Shown here piece after piece: positions 62,631 to 64,000 of a stretch of DNA of 64,000 nt. Location of the stretch: NCBI RefSeq assembly GCF_004365575.1, contig NZ_SOBG01000006.1, positions 62,001-126,000 on the forward strand, in the 5' to 3' direction. This DNA is from Hypnocyclicus thermotrophus (lineage in GTDB: Bacteria; Fusobacteriota; Fusobacteriia; Fusobacteriales; Fusobacteriaceae). Position numbers and translations under genes: made by a program. The first letter of the stretch is position 1. Every line of letters begins with the position of its first letter. The notes below the pieces were generated by a model. The model did no database searches and was not told the DNA's origin. It saw only the letters and a program-made list of their open reading frames with translations.

Positions 62631-64000
62631 TGTATATCTCCTACAATTTCTATTTTTTTATTTTCTTTATATCCTTTATATTCTATCTCTTTTTCTATAT
62701 CTTCAAATCTATATTTAAGCTTGAATTCAAATTCATTTTCAAATATATTTTTATTATCATCTATTTTTTTTATTTTTTTAAATTGATAACTCAAATCTTT
62801 ATTTTCAATAATTAATTTATTATCTATAATATCAAATTTTGTTTCTAAAATTTTTCCATTAATATAACTATCTTTACTTTCTTTTTCTACTTTTACAATA
62901 TATTCTTTTTTTATTTCTGTATTATAAAGTTTATAAGTAGCAGTAAGAATTACAACTTCATCATTTTCTAAATATTTAGGATGATTTACTTCACCATATT
63001 TAGAAATAATATTTTTATTACTACTATTCCATATTATTATAACATTTCCATCTCTTTTTTTTAAGTCTATAGTTTTTATTTTTTCAGTTAATACTTTAGG
63101 AATCTTTATTTTCTCTATTGTTTTATTAATTACTTCGATATTTTTCTTTTCATTTTTTTCTTTATTTTTTTTCTGTTCTAAAGTTTCTATGTCAAATGTA
63201 AAAGCTATATTACCTTTTCCATATAATTTATTTTGTTTTAAGTCATATATCCCAGAATCAGCTAATATCTTAGTATCACCTTTATACGATATTACATTTC
63301 CACTAAGATCAATTTTATTGAGCGTATTATTAAAAATAGCTTCGTCTGCTCTTGTATTCACATCTCCACTTTCTTTACTTATATTAAAAATTTTTACATT
63401 TTCTTTCATTTTTGCTATTTCATTATTTATATCAAATTCTAAATTTTGTGATGAAATTTTATCTGTTTTATCTATCTCTAAAATAGATTCACCAGTTGAA
63501 AATACTGTTTTCCCAATATTATCTAATTCTAAATAATTAGAATTTAAATATAAATTTTTATAATAAAAATCTACTTTATCTTTTATCTCTGCTCTAGTAA
63601 GCTCTTGTTTATCACCTTTTGTTGTAAAATATATTTTTGCTGTTTCTCCTTCAAATGTAATACTATTTTTTGTTTTTTCATCTATTATTTTTGCTTCTAA
63701 ACCATTATAAAAATTAAATTCATTTTTATAATATTCTCCATAAATGTAATTTCCTTTAATAATATTTCCATTTATTGTTGTAAATAAAGGATTTTCACCT
63801 TTTATTATTTTTTTATTTAAATTTATTTTAGCATTATCTAAAGTAATTTTTATATTATTTCTTTTAAAAACTATAGGTTCTGGTGAATCAATATACTCTG
63901 TCAATTTATAATAAATCATATTATTTGTTAAAATTTCAATATTATCTCTTGTATATTTTACATTTTCATTTAAATAAGCTATTTCATTTCTTATATCATA
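62627..64000 (-). CDS. OstA/LptA-LptC-like periplasmic protein with an added Ig-like domain, partial (5' end outside the window)
   Basis: The frame is open to the window edge, so the N-terminus is missing; an internal ATG at 63919 is not the start, because the codons before it read on in the same repeat pattern ([18 protein letters not shown]). Many beta-strand OstA repeats are seen, for example [18 protein letters not shown] and [20 protein letters not shown]. Near the C-terminus [20 protein letters not shown] with [10 protein letters not shown] matches the atrophied bacterial Ig-like domain (family itW.Ssn...is.~G.V...). The family carries LPS across the periplasm or anchors at the inner membrane. 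Direct link with lptB supports an Lpt role. Confidence 0.75.
   Translation of the reverse strand, partial: YDIRNEIAYLNENVKYTRDNIEILTNNMIYYKLTEYIDSPEPIVFKRNNIKITLDNAKINLNKKIIKGENPLFTTINGNIIKGNYIYGEYYKNEFNFYNGLEAKIIDEKTKNSITFEGETAKIYFTTKGDKQELTRAEIKDKVDFYYKNLYLNSNYLELDNIGKTVFSTGESILEIDKTDKISSQNLEFDINNEIAKMKENVKIFNISKESGDVNTRADEAIFNNTLNKIDLSGNVISYKGDTKILADSGIYDLKQNKLYGKGNIAFTFDIETLEQKKNKEKNEKKNIEVINKTIEKIKIPKVLTEKIKTIDLKKRDGNVIIIWNSSNKNIISKYGEVNHPKYLENDEVVILTATYKLYNTEIKKEYIVKVEKESKDSYINGKILETKFDIIDNKLIIENKDLSYQFKKIKKIDDNKNIFENEFEFKLKYRFEDIEKEIEYKGYKENKKIEIVGDIQ

Overview
The window is a very AT-rich stretch (my visual estimate is about one quarter G+C; not counted) of a chromosome that looks like a diderm member of the Fusobacteriota. 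The reasons are the L27 precursor with a cleavable N-terminal extension beside its Prp protease (a Firmicutes/Fusobacteria trait), lipopolysaccharide export genes (lptF, lptG, lptB and an OstA-domain protein) showing an outer membrane, several lipoproteins, and the codon and base composition. A full-length flagellar cap gene (fliD) suggests a flagellated lineage, which is unusual for the phylum; I cannot name the species.

Layout. 1-4016 (minus): an operon of a lipoprotein, an anti-sigma kinase (RsbW type), a STAS antagonist, a TPR protein and RNase Y. 4017-7507 (minus): miaA, obg, and the rplU-prp-rpmA ribosomal operon with a good promoter. 7535-11029 (minus): four tightly overlapping genes in the order rnfC-rnfD/G-rnfE-rnfA that look like a strongly eroded or repurposed Rnf complex. 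11150-12001: an aldo/keto reductase. 12055-12416 (minus): two tandem sibling small-RNA genes, each with promoter, C-rich single-stranded motifs and terminator; I regard these as the best candidate for something undescribed. 12511-16512 (plus): a GGDEF-EAL protein and a Na/Pi-cotransporter-like protein whose leader carries three exact-length 35-bp direct repeats. 16530-19476 (minus): two lipoproteins related to alpha-glucan enzymes, one a GH13 amylase fold without catalytic residues, the other a glucodextranase C-terminal-like domain under a consensus promoter. 19482-22191 (minus): fliD and an unknown partner. 22292-28575 (minus): a 1730-residue hybrid sensor kinase and an HD-GYP response regulator.

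28711-39134 (plus): typA, a PIN-PhoH ATPase, manC, gltB and gltD. 39166-40038: truB. 40170-43638 (plus): a three-gene signalling unit of a CheA-like Hpt/HATPase protein, a membrane PP2C/SpoIIE phosphatase and a SiaC-family (DUF1987) phosphoprotein. 43672-45187 (minus): a purine permease under a guanine-type riboswitch. 45206-62630 (minus): a long housekeeping run with rluC-like, rodA, minE, minD, dut, an M16 protease, lptG, lptF, cvpA, an rRNA methyltransferase, two envelope proteins, alr, a small winged-helix protein, secF, secD, ruvX, alaS and lptB. An OstA/LptA-like gene with an added Ig-like domain runs off the right edge.

Common themes are cyclic-di-GMP and partner-switching signalling (GGDEF-EAL, HD-GYP, SiaC unit, RsbW/STAS pair), envelope building, and translation. 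No tRNA, rRNA, CRISPR array, insertion sequence or prophage was seen. All functions are from reading the translated sequences by eye; no database search was run.
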